Source: Sinonovacula constricta
Taxonomy: Eukaryota > Mollusca > Bivalvia > Cardiida > Solecurtidae
NCBI GenBank assembly: GCA_007844125.1
Contig: CM017559.1
Coordinates: forward strand, 32,572,363 to 32,636,362
Direction of reading: 5' to 3'
Length of the DNA: 64,000 nt
This document shows, in pieces, positions 12,601 to 23,800 of the stretch. Position 1 is the first letter of the stretch; the number at the start of each line of letters is the position of its first letter. Made by a program: the position numbers and the translations under genes. The notes under the pieces were generated by a model. The model was given only the letters and a program-made list of their open reading frames with translations. It had not been told where the DNA came from and did not search any database.

Positions 12601-14199
12601 AAAAGCATTTATAGTGATCTTTGATCTTCAATAAACTACTGACCCGTGGTATATGATATATTTTTTATACTTTTTTTGTTTTGTAGCCATCCTTAACATC
12701 AAATAGCTCTTTAATGATCAGTTTATACCTCGAGGCCATAGTGTTTGATTGATTTAGATAAAGTGCTGCCTTTTCTGCAATAGCACAGCAATCAAAAACA
12801 CATAAAATGACCACACCCAGTCATGAGTTTGTTAGATGTATGAACTAACAATAGAGGGTGTGAAAGTGACCGTATTATGCCGACGTAATTAGATACTCTT
12901 GTTTTAAATATGTGCGTATGTTTCTTTAGGCGGCATCATTATTGCATAAAATTAATGTTAATAATAACAAACAAATACCAGAAAGTACAAACATAAAGCA
13001 TATTTAAGACTAAGGAACAGTCGTAATGGGTCAGAAGTGGTTTCACTGCCTACCATGTCGGTGAATTGCATTGAATGTGGACTTGCGTGACAACGCGGCA
13101 GCATGCTATTCAAAGTGACGTATGCGAACAATGGCAGCACAGGTTGTGCAATACCGGTAAGTTATTTATCATCATCTCAAGATAAATCTTAACACTTCAA
13201 TAAAGTTACACTTCAATAAGTATTCATACAATTAAAATGAACTGGCACTTAACTATCATCATACCAGCCTTTAATTGAATAGTCTTGAGAAGTATACAAT
13301 ACATATTTGTATACTAATACTAATTATCATAATAATAATCTAATTAATTAAATCACTAAATAATTGCAATTGGAAATACTTTGTAATATTGTCATTGTAT
13401 TTTATATATTTCATCATATATAGTGTGAATCCAGTGACTGAGATCCTTGAAGAGTGAGTATTATATTATATTAAGACTCAAACGGTGTGCTGACCAGATT
13501 ACACAGGATGCGATTTGGAGATTTCTATATAATTCAAAATTACCGTCAAAGAAGATACAAACAACCCATGCAGTGACCCTTGAAACAACACTCTCCCATA
13601 CACATAAAACTCCAATACACACTCGCTGTCAAACGGGGTAGCGAAATATCTTGGTGCGAAACATCTGTGTAGTGAAACAGAAGGTAGCGAAACATCTGTA
13701 AATCTTTATTTTGCTCACATTTTATATTTCTTGACATATGCACGGATTTTGGACTAACCTAGAGCTAAATGCAAGACTACATACTGTCCTAAAAGGGTAG
13801 ACCATATACATATACGGCAGTCAATAGTAAAAAACTAAATCAAGTCTACATGCAAATTTACATCAGTTCATCATTCTGTCGTAAGTCTTAACATTTCTTT
13901 GATGAACCACTAAAAAGAAAGAAAAAAAAAATTAAAGGAGGGTAAAAGACAAAAACAGACAAGTAACCATGACAACCTGACTGCTTGCTTGTTCATCATT
14001 GAATCTTCTCTCATAATCAAAATTAACACAAAAATACATGAAAATAGTCGTGTGTGCAGCGCATTTAAAAGAAGCAATGACATTCCATTGGAAGGTAGAG
14101 AATTTATGTTTAAAAGTTGATATAAATAAATGTAACCTCTTCTAAATCATCTTTCGGTTCATAGACATTCGCCACCAAAAGTCCTTGTTTTGCATCCAT
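663..14199 (-). CDS. INTS3: Integrator complex subunit 3 (INTS3), N-terminal part, gene runs off the left edge
   Basis: Integrator subunit that is also SOSS-A, the scaffold joining the ssDNA-binding SOSS-B and SOSS-C; nuclear, in snRNA 3'-end processing, promoter-proximal termination and DNA-damage response (family knowledge). Eleven exons read on the minus strand: 14199-14137, 11147-11064, 9689-9606, 8825-8627, 6897-6831, 6521-6380, 5321-5192, 4831-4686, 3161-3018, 1904-1817, 742-663. All junctions are GT-AG and phase-consistent, giving 409 codons. Blocks matching human INTS3 from memory include [87 protein letters not shown] and EPAILVM. The start ATG has A at -3 and G at +4 and precedes KDDLEE, which aligns near the human N-terminus. 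The C-terminal ~630 residues lie beyond position 1. The exon-6 donor is disturbed by a MITE. Identity is secure; exact borders are by hand. Confidence 0.93.
781..868 (-). mobile_element. Internally deleted SINE, family C
   Basis: Read on the minus strand, an A box (ATAGCTCAGGTGGTAGAGCG) is followed directly by the family tail (GAATGTCGCTGCACGGTATC, AAAAATGCCGG). The B box and body are deleted. It lies about 40 bp upstream of the INTS3 exon-11 acceptor, sense to that gene. Confidence 0.7.
1545..1765 (-). mobile_element. tRNA-related SINE, family A, INTS3 intron 10
   Basis: On the minus strand it ends in the family A tail (GCCAGTATGACC, AAAATTGTGTTGGTGCTATG). Upstream it has the GGTTTCTCTCCAGCAATAAT block corresponding to TCTTCCTCCACCAATAATTAG of other copies. 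Sense to INTS3. Confidence 0.65.
3817..4112 (+). mobile_element. tRNA-derived SINE, family B
   Basis: Contains GGCTCCAGGTATGGGAGG and CCCGGGTTTGATCCCAGG (B box), then CATACCGAAGTTGTTAAAA, TGGTTGGCCTGGTGTCAGGA, GGCAGCACTATATCTGCTTC and a tail ending CCCAATAAACA. It lies in INTS3 intron 8, antisense. Confidence 0.8.
6155..6376. mobile_element. 222-bp MITE inserted at the INTS3 exon-6 splice donor
   Basis: Perfect 13-bp terminal inverted repeats are CATACATGTGAAC (6155-6167) and GTTCACATGTATG (6364-6376). A perfect 6-bp target duplication CACCTT flanks them (6149-6154 and 6377-6382). Related copies lie at about 10545-10745 and 39105-39272, which share the internal TGAGGCCAAAG and AAAAGTGGGAGAG blocks. 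On the minus strand the duplicated target is AAGGTG, the exon-6 5' splice junction itself. Confidence 0.85.
7162..8411 (+). mobile_element. Internally deleted mariner-family DNA transposon in INTS3 intron 4
   Basis: The ends carry the inverted repeat CGAGGGATGATC (left, near 7162) and GATCATCCCTCG (right, ending near 8411). The right end abuts TA, the mariner target dinucleotide; the left flank is degenerate. The element is about 1.25 kb and encloses the two transposase fragments listed separately. It lies between exons 4 and 5 of INTS3, antisense to that gene. Confidence 0.85.
7539..8191 (+). pseudogene. Broken mariner transposase
   Basis: The N-terminal part (from ATG 7539 to about 7888) reads [50 protein letters not shown] and [20 protein letters not shown], the paired helix-turn-helix region of mariner transposases. 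It carries in-frame stops after KFC and after YEWH. The C-terminal part (about 7962-8191) reads [10 protein letters not shown], which holds the last catalytic Asp. It then continues in another frame as [35 protein letters not shown] and CNGAYFEKL before a stop. The middle, about 150 residues with the first catalytic Asp residues, is missing. Not functional. Confidence 0.88.
9126..9260 (+). mobile_element. SINE head, family A, INTS3 intron 3
   Basis: GGGTCCATGGTCAAGGGGAT, GGAACTCCTC, GCGTGGATGCAAGTCCAGGT and CGGGGCAATGGACTTAATGT form a family A head and early body. The tail is lost. Antisense to INTS3. Confidence 0.6.
9507..9523. repeat. Poly-G tract
   Basis: A run of about 17 G in INTS3 intron 3. 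Similar G runs occur near 177-191 and 40258-40270 and at 40449-40460. Confidence 0.9.
10540..10745. mobile_element. MITE copy, same family as the 6155-6376 element
   Basis: Shares TTTTCTGAGGCCAAAG at its left side, the block about hexane-like GTTACCTGTTTCCAAGT, and the right-hand AAAAAGTGGGAGAGTTCAC with the copies at 6155 and 39105. It lies in INTS3 intron 2. The terminal repeats are more diverged, so the ends are approximate. Confidence 0.65.
11665..11790 (-). mobile_element. SINE tail, family A, INTS3 intron 1
   Basis: On the minus strand the block AATAATTAGCTGGACATTG, then TCAATATGACCATAATTGTG and TCAGCGTGATGTAAC, is the family A 3' end. Sense to INTS3. Confidence 0.6.
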
Positions 14200-14808
14200 T
14201 GTCACTGTCATTGGTAAACTGTAAAAATCCCCAAAACTACATTTTCCACATGTGTTTTCTCTTGTTGACAGTCGCCGAGTCTATAAATAGTAACAACTTC
14301 CGGTTAGCTTGCCGCCATATTTTCTGTCCTTTAACTGGAAAAAATCCAATAATATCTCTCCGCTCGCTCCATATGAGCTATAAAACTATAAAATTGAAAG
14401 AGTATATATTCATGAATTATAACGTGGCAGGAAATATATGCTAAATTGTCTATGAAAGGATAAATTGAACGTTAAAATGAGCTGTATTTTCCAACTTTTG
14501 ATCAGTGCTACCATAATTCGGCATTAATTAAATGTCGTAAATATCATGGAAATTTTCTTTGAACAATTTTCTAATGTTTTAATGAAGAGTAAAAAATTGT
14601 GGAAAATATATCAGTCTACCGATTGTTTCTCGAATCTTTCTCTTGTTTAGCATGTTTTACGACAACCTACATATTGTCGTAAACTGATTCACCGGCTGAT
14701 GCAACCCGTGCAATAGTTGACTGAATTTGCTTCTAGGGTTGACTTATTTGCTGGTAATTTTACAGTAAATCACCGGAATTACAGTGTTTACTGAACACCA
14801 AGCTTGCT
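14200..14808. promoter_or_regulatory. Head-to-head intergenic spacer, probable bidirectional promoter of INTS3 and NARS1
   Basis: Only 609 bp separate the start codons of two divergent housekeeping genes. The spacer contains an ETS-type ACTTCCGG at 14296-14303. It also contains GCCGCCATATTTT at about 14311-14323, which on the minus strand reads as a YY1 site (AAAATATGGCGGC). Such sites typically lie in the first tens of bases of a transcript, which would place the INTS3 start near 14320-14340 (inference). TATAAATA at about 14283 and a TATAAAA-like stretch near 14377 are possible plus-strand TATA elements, but AT-rich DNA makes these by chance. There is no CpG island. Confidence 0.7.
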
Positions 14809-17800
14809 ATGTCTGACTTGACAGAAGAAGTGAAGGCAATGAGTTTAGGTAAGTTTTTTGTTTCTTCCAGTGAAGCTTGGTTGTTCCTGGGCTGTCAACA
14901 GACTACATGATGTAATTTCCAGGTATATATTGAAGGCATTTCTTTTCTACATGTCTGATTAAAAGTATACTCTGGAACACTGACTTCATTGTTAAAAGTC
15001 TAAATCTACAAGGTCAGTAAATGGGCACATTTCATATTAATGTCAAAATATCATAAAACGAGGCAAAATTAGTTGACAGTTCAAAGAGAAAGTAAAAATG
15101 TTCTATTAATCACCAACATTCCAGTGCTGTCACGGTAAAATTCTCAAACTGAGTAATGTACTTTTAGATAAACTTGTAAATTGTTTAAGATTGGATGCTA
15201 CAAAAGTTACTTACAAGATAACCTTACTTTTATCATTTTCACAATCTACTCCAGACCATTTGTCATTAGTATACAGACTTGAGATTATCATTCTAGTCTT
15301 TTGTATTCAGTAGTTCAGATGTAAATTTAAGCCTTTAACTTTTCTCCATAAAAATGTTGCTAACTAGCTTGAATTAAATAAAGGAACAAATATTGTCTTT
15401 TTTGTCTCTGCCTAGCATGATATTTGTCATTGTGTCACAGTTACAAAGATCAGACAAATTTGATTTACTTTCACCGTGAAAACCCCAATTGGCTGTAATA
15501 GAACACAAGTCATAACGATTTAAAAAGAGGTAGTGTGACATTCTTGAAATTGTTTGATAACAAAAATGACTCCACTCACACTTTGTATAAGAGAATTAGA
15601 AAATGATGTGAAAACTAATCACTTCACATTGAGACACTAGCATAAGTGAACTACCACATTAAATTATACTTTTATATTCACTCATGCATTAAACATTCAA
15701 ACAGGTTACAAATTTAAGCATTTTTTCCACCCGCAATTTTTTGTTAGTGCAAATATTTCCAACTGACAATTTGTAGAAGTTACTTCCTTTTTTGAAAAAA
15801 AGTTTATTGAAATACATTGCATGATAAAGCTAGATAAAATTATTAAATAACTGAAGTCAGTATACAGAGATTTTATTTAAACTCCTTATGAAACAAGAAA
15901 AAACATGTTGGTATAAATGCTATTCTCATCAGAACAATTGTCATTTAATGCTTTTATCATTAGAACAATGGCAATTTTAATATAATTAAACACAGTATTC
16001 AATGACAAGTTTATGAATGACGAGTCCATGAACAGGTTTGTATTAGTGTTTAAAACCTTTGAATTAATGGTGTGTAGCAGATTGGGTTTGCTAGTATCGT
16101 CTTCTGTATCTTCGTTACACACGATACGAATCATAACAGATGTTTACAGCTTACCTGTTTATTGCATTTTTAAGGATCCGAGGGACATGATAAGGGGCTC
16201 CCGTGGTGTAATGGTAGAGTTGCAGAATTGTAACAGTACTCCTCTGACTGCTTAGCCTCTCACCACGTGGGTTCGAGTCCCATTCCAGCGAAGGATTTAA
16301 TGTGTTCTAGCTGACTAGCGGTGTGCCGGTTGTTCTACCCACACATGTATCTGGGGTCTTCCTCTACCAATAATGATCATAAATGGTTGCTGCAATGTAT
16401 TTCAAAAACGGAACAAACAACATGATTAATTTTTGACTCAGAAATGTTTGTCCTAAGATTATTTTGCGGTCATTATGGGCAAAACTGACCTGTATTTAGC
16501 GTGTGCGGGAGCTTAAATTCTAGCCCTGAAAAAATAAGTTTATGGCACATATAAATAGGGTACATAAACATGATATATGTGTGTGGTATACATAGTTTTA
16601 CAAAATTAGAAGAAAAAACATGGAAAAGAATATGTTTTGAAGAGCAATGTTTACACTCAAGTTTTACCACGTTTGAGGAAGAATAATTTATTTTTATGAA
16701 AAATTGTGCTTGGTGTCCTTGGGGCTAGAAAGTGTTTTTGGTTGTAAAACAACTGAAATTGTAAAAGTATCAGAAGGGCTTTGGAAAAGAAAACATTTTT
16801 TTTTTGTCGTTATGATATACATTTAAAAGAAAGAAAAAAAGAATGTTGATCACCCATTTACTGTAGCAGGATGTGTTGTGTTGTTTTTTTCATTTTTTCA
16901 TAATTTTAAATATCTACAGGTGTGACTAGATGTACTTTTTATAGATTTTAGCATAGTCTTAGTAATTAAATAGTTAATCCCTATGTGCTTGAGTAGGTGA
17001 TTAGTGTTTACGTTTCGGAGAGCTTTTCCTAGAAAAAAAGTTATTTTTAGATTCTTCAACAGATTTTTATTGATACAAATATAGAACATGTGTCATCATG
17101 AATCACTAATTGTCCCCTGTAGTGATGCAATACTTGCAAGACTTCAAGTTGTGATGATGTAATACAATGTAAACACCAACAACAGCTAGCTATATAAACC
17201 AAGGAAGATATACACACTGTCACTTGAGTGTATGTTTTGTTAATGTCTATTTTTGTGCATGTACTTTTTTATTTTTACTTCATAACTTACTGTGAATTAT
17301 GAGTTAAGATCAGTTTTAATTACATTTTTTAAAAATCTTCAGTCTTAAATTTATTATAACAAATAATCCCATATTAATTTACATTTATATCGTTTATGGA
17401 AAAGAAGTCTAATTGTTTTCATATCAGAAAATGGCATCTCAAACATTAACAATGTTTTTTGGTGTTGTTTTTTTTAAGGTAACAAACTGGTATAAACCTG
17501 ATAGATTTTTATTTCTACTCACATATTATAGTTTTAACCTGATTATATTCTATTGTAAAATTTCAATGTATTTGGCGCCGTATGTTCTGTTAGGTGTCAT
17601 TGTGCTGTAAAACCTAAAATACAAAATACAAACTGGTATAGGTTTCTTAAACTTACTGTAAAGAAGAAACCAATGTTAATTTACATTTAGAGTATTTATG
17701 GAAAAGAAGTCTGATTTGTAAGTGAATAGCAATAAAAACTTAAGGTAGATAATGTTATCGTGACTAAAAATAGAAATATGGTTTCTGAACGATAACTCAT

Positions 17801-20800
17801 GAAAGGCTTTACAGATTTAAACAATGTTAGGTGCACATGAATAACATCACAAGGTAAAGGTCAAGTTCAACATGACTGGTGGGGTCAATATCAAGGTCAC
17901 TGTTACTAAAAACAGAAAACTTTTCACCCCATAACTTTAGTTAGGAATGACATATAGTGATGAACTTTGCTGCATAGGTAGCTCCTGTAAAGCTGACACT
18001 TGGGATTGAAAGTCGGGTCAAGGTCACTGTTACTAAAAATAGAAATATGGTTTCGGCTCAATAACTAGAGTTAGGAATGAGATATTGTGATGAAACCTGC
18101 TGTATCGGTAGCCTCTGTGAAGATGACCCTTGGGCTTGAAAATGAGGCCGGTGGGGTCAAGGTCACTGTTACTGAAAATAGAAAAACAGTTTCTGGATGC
18201 TTCCTCATGAAAGGTTTCAAAGATTTAAAAAAAATCTTTCAACTCAATAATTTTAGTTAGTTATGAAATATTGTGATGGACTTGGCTGAATAGGTAGCTT
18301 CTGTGAAGTGGGGTCAAGGTCACAGTTACTAAAAAATAGAAAAGCAGTTTCTGCTAAAAAAACTATAGATAAGAATGAGAAATTATGAAACTTGTTGTAT
18401 AGGTAGTTTCTGAGAAGTCAGTGCTTGGGACTGAAAATGGGAATGGTATGGTCAAAGTCACTGTTACATGTGTTAATGTTTTGTGTGTTACAAGATGCCA
18501 TTGATTCTAAGCTTACCAGTTCCAGTATCAAGCACTCATGTGTTAGTATTAACCACCTTTGGTGATAAGTTTAGTGTTTGCCTTTGCCTTGCAATAAATT
18601 TTTTTTATACATTTTGCTCCATTACCTGATTGTATGTACTGTTGAACACTTCTCCAGGTTGTTAGCTTAACGATTTAAAAAGCGTGCTTATTTTTTCACC
18701 GAATGCTTATTTTTAGCGAGCGTGTACACATCCGAGAGCTCAGGCTGTGATGAGACTGGTGATGGGACAGAGGGGAAACCATTCAAGACTGTACTACAGG
18801 TACTGCAATTCAATACAAAGAAATTCACCTGGGTGTTTTTCTCTTTTTGTTGAAGTATTTTATTTTCTTTAAATCTGGTGGGGCCCGTGGTGTAGTGGTA
18901 GAGGCGCTGATTTGTAACTCCAGATGCTTAGCCTCTCACCGGGTGGGTTCCATTTGAGGCGGGGAACTTAATGTGGGAAGATTTTCCAGCTGACTTGCTG
19001 CACTGGTGGTTCTATCCTGACATTTGCCTCTGGTCTTTCTCAACAAAATGTTGAATCCAGGATTAAGATATTAAGTTATTTGTATTGCTCACTACCTCAT
19101 GAGTGGATGGCCAGCACTGAATCAATTGTTGCCAGTCTGCTGAAATATTAACCCTTGCTGGAAACACCATTAGGGCATTTTGTTAATGGTGTAAATGGTG
19201 TTTTCATCTAGTAAATATCATGTTGATGAATGACATATCTTGTTTAATATGGTGACGATAACAAACATCATGTTTTTATGAATCATGTTTCATTGAAATA
19301 TTCATCTATTTAATTATTAATATTTTACTGAACCTGGTAGCACAATCAGTAGAGTGTTGGCTCCAGGTACGGGAGGCCCCAGGTTTTGATCCTGGGCTGT
19401 GACATACCAGAGTCGTTAAAAATGGTAATTGTAAAGCTCGCTTGCAAACACTCAAAGGGTAGTTCCATGACTGGATGGCCTGGTGTCAGGATAATGCAAC
19501 TGGGTGTGGTATCATGCCATGTGTTCACGACATGCTATACATAGAGAAGGCAGCACTATACCTGCTTCAAGTGGAAACCATGTCCAGATAGCTGAAATAC
19601 TGTTGGTGGGACGATATACCCAATAAACATATTATTAATATTTTGCCATACATAGCATTTTTAGAAATACATACAATAGCAGCATTAGCTAGAAATCTAG
19701 AAATGTTGTTTTTTTTTCAGGCCATGCGTCATGTAGGTGGTGAACCTTTCCCTACAATATTTGTGGATGGCAAGGCAGAGGGACAGGTAACATACAGGGA
19801 CAATTTCTTCTCCTTTATCAGTCTTGACATGCAGTCATGAATGTGTTTTGAGTCCAAGTCTATGTGGCATTAAATATGGGAAGGTCTTTTAGCTGATGTT
19901 AGGTGTGCCAATGTTTTTGTATACAATTATTCGTCCCCTACCGGTGTTTAAACCGGAGGGGACTATAGGTTTACCCTCAGTCCGTCTGTCCGCTAAAAAT
20001 CTGGATCTTTTGATAGCTTAAAAACTATTTAAGCTAGGTGCATGAAACTTGGTATGTTAATAGGTAGCAATTTTTAAGCTAGGTGCATGAAACTTGGTAT
20101 GTTTATAGGTAGCAATGTGTACAATATGCACATGCAAAATTTGGGTCACTACCTTGAAGGTCAAGGTCACAGCATGACCTTGAAGCAAAATTGTGTCCGG
20201 CCCATAACTTTTTGAGGGACCGTTAGGGGACTACTGTATTGCCCGCAATACTATCAAATGCTTGTTCTACCTACAATTAAATACTATTATTAAAAACATT
20301 TTACAACTTATCAAATTGTTACAATGCAGTCATTTTTTTACATTTCAGAAATATGAGCCTATTGCCAAGGCCCAGATGAAAAAGCAGCTGAAAATGTTTC
20401 AACGAGACATGAACAAAGCTGCAGATAAAGAAAAGAAGGATGTATGTACCACAAGATAAATGGTTGAAAACCAAACAAAATATTCCACAGAGGGTGCACA
20501 TAGTGGAGTGATAATAGTCGCTGACTTGAAACTTCTCAGCCACTCACTGCTCAGATTCTAGTCCCAGTCGGGGCATGAACTTACAAGTGGTGAGGTTTTC
20601 CAGCTAACTTACGGTGCACCGGTAGTTCTACCCAGGCGTTTAAGTCTGGGGTGTTCCTCCACCGATAATTAGCATGACTGCCAGTATGACCTTTACTGAG
20701 TCGGTGCAGTGTAACAAAACAATATTCCACAAGATTGCTATGATAGAAAATTACTTGGAGCATCAGTTCCAGTAAATAGAGGCCCCATGTTCAATATCCG

Positions 20801-23800
20801 CCATGGCATATGTTAAGTGGTTTATAGCTAAGTTGTAAAAAATAGTAGCTTGTAGTTTTTAACTATTTTAAGCCATATTAAGCTCAGCAATCTAAGTACT
20901 TCTTATTTTTGCTTAGCTTGATAAGCTTGTATTTACACAGCATTGGCAAAAAGTGTAGATCCAGATCAGCCAAGTCTCAGCTGGAAGCGGTATTATTAGG
21001 ATCTGTACTATTAGTCTAGCAAGATATCTAGACACCTATGCATGTCAATGTGAGAAGGTGACTAAAAATTTATGTTATAAATGTTCAAACTATTTTTTGT
21101 GCTTATGTTGTGATTTTTTTTTTAATGTTTATTGTACTAACCTGTATTCAATATTATTCCATATTATTTTAACCTAATCGATTTTTATATTCCTACTCAC
21201 CTATTTGAATTTTAACCTGATTATCCCCTGTATGACCTGTTAAGTGTCGGTGTGCCTTAAAACCCCAAAATACAACAATAATACAAGAACTAAAAATTAG
21301 TCTGAGATATATACCACTGTAGCAACAAAGAGTTTCTAGGTTAGTTCAACTGGTCAGCCAGGTGTCCTGAAGTGGCAATGGTACCATGTTAGTTCTAGGG
21401 CATGTTGGGACAGTGTATGCATCATTACAGCTACTTCAAGTGAACACTGCCTCCATATTAGAGACTTTGGTCAAAGAAGATGACATGCTAAGGATATAGC
21501 CTCAAAAGAAAAAGCCATATTAAAAATTGGTCTGTTGTTTTTTTTTGTGTTTTTTTTGATAATTTGATCTTGTTTCTAATGCCAAAACAAAATTTGTTTT
21601 CTCTTTATTGTGTTGTTTATGATAAGCACATAAATATTTGGACTATGGCAACACATTTCTTAAACTATATCATATGAAAATTTTCACCATACAAAATAGT
21701 TATATACATGTTAATATATAGTTGTCATAAAAGTTGATTGTACTGTTTCTTATATTAAGTGTTTAAGAGGCCCAATTTAACATTTTTTTGTTTACAGTAT
21801 ATCTCATCTTTTATCTAAGAAAAATGCTCAAGATACAAATTAACACGATATTTTAATGTTTAACATACATGTATAGTTTGCACTCTGCTGACAAGGTTTA
21901 GTTTTAAATTTTTAAGTTTTATTTTGTGTTGTTATTAAAGTTGAATGAGACACTTTATTTTCTTTTTGTACGCTTGTTTCAACAGTTTAATAAAAACCTC
22001 TTCTTTCTTTCAAAGGCTGAGGATGCAGAACGCAGAGAAAAGAATTTGGAAGAAGCAAAGAAGATAGTGATACAGCAGGACCCAAGTCTACCAGCACCAA
22101 AACAGGTTAGGGCATTGTTTTCTTTTTCATTTGCGTTAGATTATGACCATGTTGTTTTTTGCTGATTTATTAAATATTTTTCAATGTAGATTATTATATC
22201 TATCTGTCCTGCTCTTATAGATCAAGAGTCCACAATTGTGAGCATTGCCCATCATAACCTGGGTCCTATTCCAGCTTGGGGTGTGAAAATTCAGGTCGGG
22301 AAGTCTAGAATCACACCTTTGATTGTTGCTATCTGCGATTATGTCACAATTTGTTTTTGTTTGCAGCGATTTTTATTTTCTTTCATTGATCGGGTTCCGG
22401 TAAAGGTATTTGTTTATAACTGACTACGGGCCTGTTCTCAGTCCTTCACAATTACAATAATGTCAATTTTTAATCAATCTTTCTTACAAGTCTGATCTTT
22501 TTATCTGTCTTTCCAATCTTCACACACCTCTGTAGAGCAATGTAAATAGAGATAATTGTTAAGTTAAATTTTTTTTGGGGGGGGATTCAAAATGGCTTCC
22601 ACTGGCTGATGAAATTTTCCATTGTTATCAGGTGAAATAATGTGGACACATAATTATTATCTGAATATCATAGAAATGCTAGCTGGATTATCAGTCTGAA
22701 AGTAGGAGGGGCGCCTGTGGCATAGTGGTAGAGTCGCCATCTTGTAACTCATCTAAAAGCTTAGATTACTTTGATGCCTTTCAGATCAAGATACGTGACT
22801 CTGAAGCGACACGAGATGTGCGTGTAAAGATATTCGGCTGGGTGCACCGGTTGAGGAGACAAGGGAAGAATCTCATGTTTATTGTACTCCGGGACGGCAC
22901 TGGCTATCTGCAGTGTGTACTGTCAGACACCCTGGTATGTATGCTTTTACTGTAAACTGATGCCCTCTTTTTGCACATAGGAGCTCTACTGTAGGAAGGA
23001 AGTTGAGTATTGTAGTAAAGTTAGAGATAAAGTGCTTCAAAACTGGAGGTTAAAGGTTAGAATCATAGTATGGGCACGCTTGATAAACTTTATTTTCTTC
23101 CTGCTGTTTCACTTTGACAATTATTTTCGCATCTCTTTACCAAATTAAGAAGGAAACATATCTAGTTTTAATTTTTTGTACAGCTATTTTTTGATTGAAT
23201 TTGCCAAAGTCTTAATGAGCATATTCTACAGATGTACCCATTTTACAAACAAAAAAACAACTAAAATGTCATCCTTGTCATTTTTTATTTTTCTATGGTC
23301 AGCACACATATTACTACAAAATATGACAAAATGAAGAAAAAAAATCAGTTTTAAAGAAATGTGTCAAATTTGAAGATAACATCTGATTTTATTTGCAAAA
23401 TAAATTGTGGTCAAATTATCATACTGTTAAATTGTGGTCAAATTATCATACTGTATTGGAAATCCCATTTATATTTTTTTACTGTACAGGGTATATGATA
23501 TATAATCATGTTTTATTGTTAAATTAATTGTATGCAACAACTTACATCTAGAAAATATTGTAAGTCGTTCTTTTATTGTGTATTTAAATACTTTGTAAAC
23601 ATGGAAAAGTGCTTGAAAAATCCACAGAAAAAGTCAGTGACACTATGGTTAAGGTAATGGTTATAACAAGAACATGAGTACACAAACCCCTGTTTATCTT
23701 TCCATATTCAGCATACTTTTTTCTATAAAATATATAAAAATGAACAAAATCTATGAACAGAAATAAAATGTAGCAATCGTCTTGAAGTGAAAGATGTGTA

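Noticed and set aside
16194..16290. tRNA-Glu/Gly-like gene
   Set aside because: The head-to-B-box spacing and lack of a 3' acceptor half show a SINE head; the same body is repeated elsewhere.
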